Source: Ignavibacteriota bacterium (GTDB lineage Bacteria; Bacteroidota; Kapaibacteriia; Palsa-1295). From it: a stretch of DNA of 7,330 nt. Position numbers and translations under genes: made by a program. The notes under the pieces were generated by a model. The model did no database searches. It saw only the letters and a list, made by a program, of their open reading frames with translations, and was not told where the DNA came from. Location: positions 21,636 through 28,965 of the forward strand of contig PLXB01000156.1 of NCBI GenBank assembly GCA_003151215.1, in the 5' to 3' direction. Of the stretch, positions 6,784 through 7,330 are shown one piece after another. Position 1 is the stretch's first letter; each line of letters opens with the position of its first letter.

Positions 6784-7330
6784 ATGGAATTAAGCTATAA
6801 CGAGATCCAAAATTTAGAAACCCTTTCTCTCAAAGTACGTGAACATATTATCCGTATGTCAACCGACGGAGGCTGCTTTATTGGTGCCTCACTATCATGC
6901 GCTGACCTCATCGTTTTTTTGTATTCGAAAGTATTGCATATTTCCCCCGATTTAGTGATAGATCCGAACCGCGATTATTTTTTTCTTTCGAAGGGTCATG
7001 ACGTTCCTGCACTTTATGGAACGCTTGCTGAACTTGGTTTTATTGACCGTGAACGATTGAAAAATCATTTGAAGACAAGTGATTCTATATATTGGCATCC
7101 TAATCGTGCTATCAATGGCATTGAATTCCATTCCGGCTCGCTCGGTCACTTGCTCTCGGTAGCTATTGGCGTTGCTATGGATATTAAAATGCGCGGAGGG
7201 AAGAATAGTGTTTTCGTGATCTTAGGAGATGGTGAATTAAATGAAGGCTCCATTTGGGAAGGTTTGCTTGTCGCTGCTTCAAAGAAGCTTGATAATCTGA
7301 TCGCCATTGTTGACCGCAATGAATTTCACT
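6784..7330 (+). CDS. Transketolase, N-terminal thiamine diphosphate-binding part (3' end outside window)
   Basis: The frame is open from ATG 6784 to the edge, giving 182 residues with no stop; an in-frame TGA at 6778-6780 rules out an earlier start. Transketolase features appear in order: an early helix (LKVREHIIRMSTDGG), FLSKGHDVPALYGTLAELGF with His72 of the KGH motif, HSGSLGHLLSVAIGVA (116-131) matching the GSLGQGL glycine turn, and the cofactor motif GDGELNEGSIWEG (Gly148-Asp149-Gly150) continuing to LIAIVDRN with Asn179, together the expected metal-diphosphate ligands. The compact start favours the two-subunit type, with about 270-residue N-terminal and 310-residue C-terminal proteins, over a full 650-residue enzyme, but the end is not visible. 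It follows the SpsF gene by 44 bases. A thiamine-dependent ketol transfer in a sugar-activation locus would fit synthesis of an unusual sugar or alditol precursor, rather than the pentose phosphate pathway. Confidence 0.88.
   Translation, partial: MELSYNEIQNLETLSLKVREHIIRMSTDGGCFIGASLSCADLIVFLYSKVLHISPDLVIDPNRDYFFLSKGHDVPALYGTLAELGFIDRERLKNHLKTSDSIYWHPNRAINGIEFHSGSLGHLLSVAIGVAMDIKMRGGKNSVFVILGDGELNEGSIWEGLLVAASKKLDNLIAIVDRNEFH

Noticed and set aside
6745..6800. Two tiny frames (ATG 6745 and ATG 6756) between the SpsF and transketolase genes, the second right after AAGGAG
   Set aside because: They encode 7 and 14 residues, the purine-rich motif touches the ATG with no spacing, and the second overlaps the transketolase start; nothing supports translation.

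Overview
The window looks like chromosomal DNA of moderate GC (low to mid 40s by eye) from a bacterium, most likely of the Bacteroidota/Ignavibacteriota (FCB) side of the tree. Three things point that way, none decisive: start codons mostly lack a recognisable Shine-Dalgarno sequence; a TTG-N22-TAnnTTTG promoter-like element of the Bacteroidota type precedes the rightward gene group; and the one exported protein has a signal peptide whose predicted cleavage leaves Gln at +1. The taxon is an inference.

Left half (1-3430, + strand): a tightly packed arginine biosynthesis operon. The C-terminal two thirds of argininosuccinate synthase (argG, cut by the left edge) abuts argininosuccinate lyase (argH) as TAA-ATG with no gap, and a class III aminotransferase, best read as acetylornithine aminotransferase (argD), follows 6 bases later. 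ArgD acts mid-pathway (N-acetylglutamate semialdehyde to N-acetylornithine), while ArgG and ArgH convert citrulline to arginine.

Middle (3437-4480, - strand): one exported YncE/YVTN-type beta-propeller protein, convergent with argD. The two stop codons are 6 bases apart, and an interrupted inverted repeat lies over both. Upstream of this gene is a divergent AT-rich spacer (4481-4853) holding promoter-like elements, a perfect tandem 11-bp repeat that resembles an OmpR/PhoB-family operator, and a 16-bp dyad lying over the -33 element of the rightward promoter.

Right part (4854-7330, + strand): what appears to be the start of a surface-polysaccharide or unusual-sugar locus. It has a GT-B-like protein with CDP-glycerol glycerophosphotransferase-style motifs, an SpsF-type cytidylyltransferase overlapping it by ATGA, and, 44 bases on, the N-terminal (thiamine diphosphate-binding) part of a transketolase that runs off the right edge. 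Together they suggest that a sugar or alditol made or remodelled by the transketolase is CMP/CDP-activated by the SpsF homologue and transferred by the GT-B protein. This is the most interesting hypothesis here, but the decisive genes lie beyond the right edge.

I saw no tRNA or rRNA gene, insertion sequence, CRISPR array or riboswitch.
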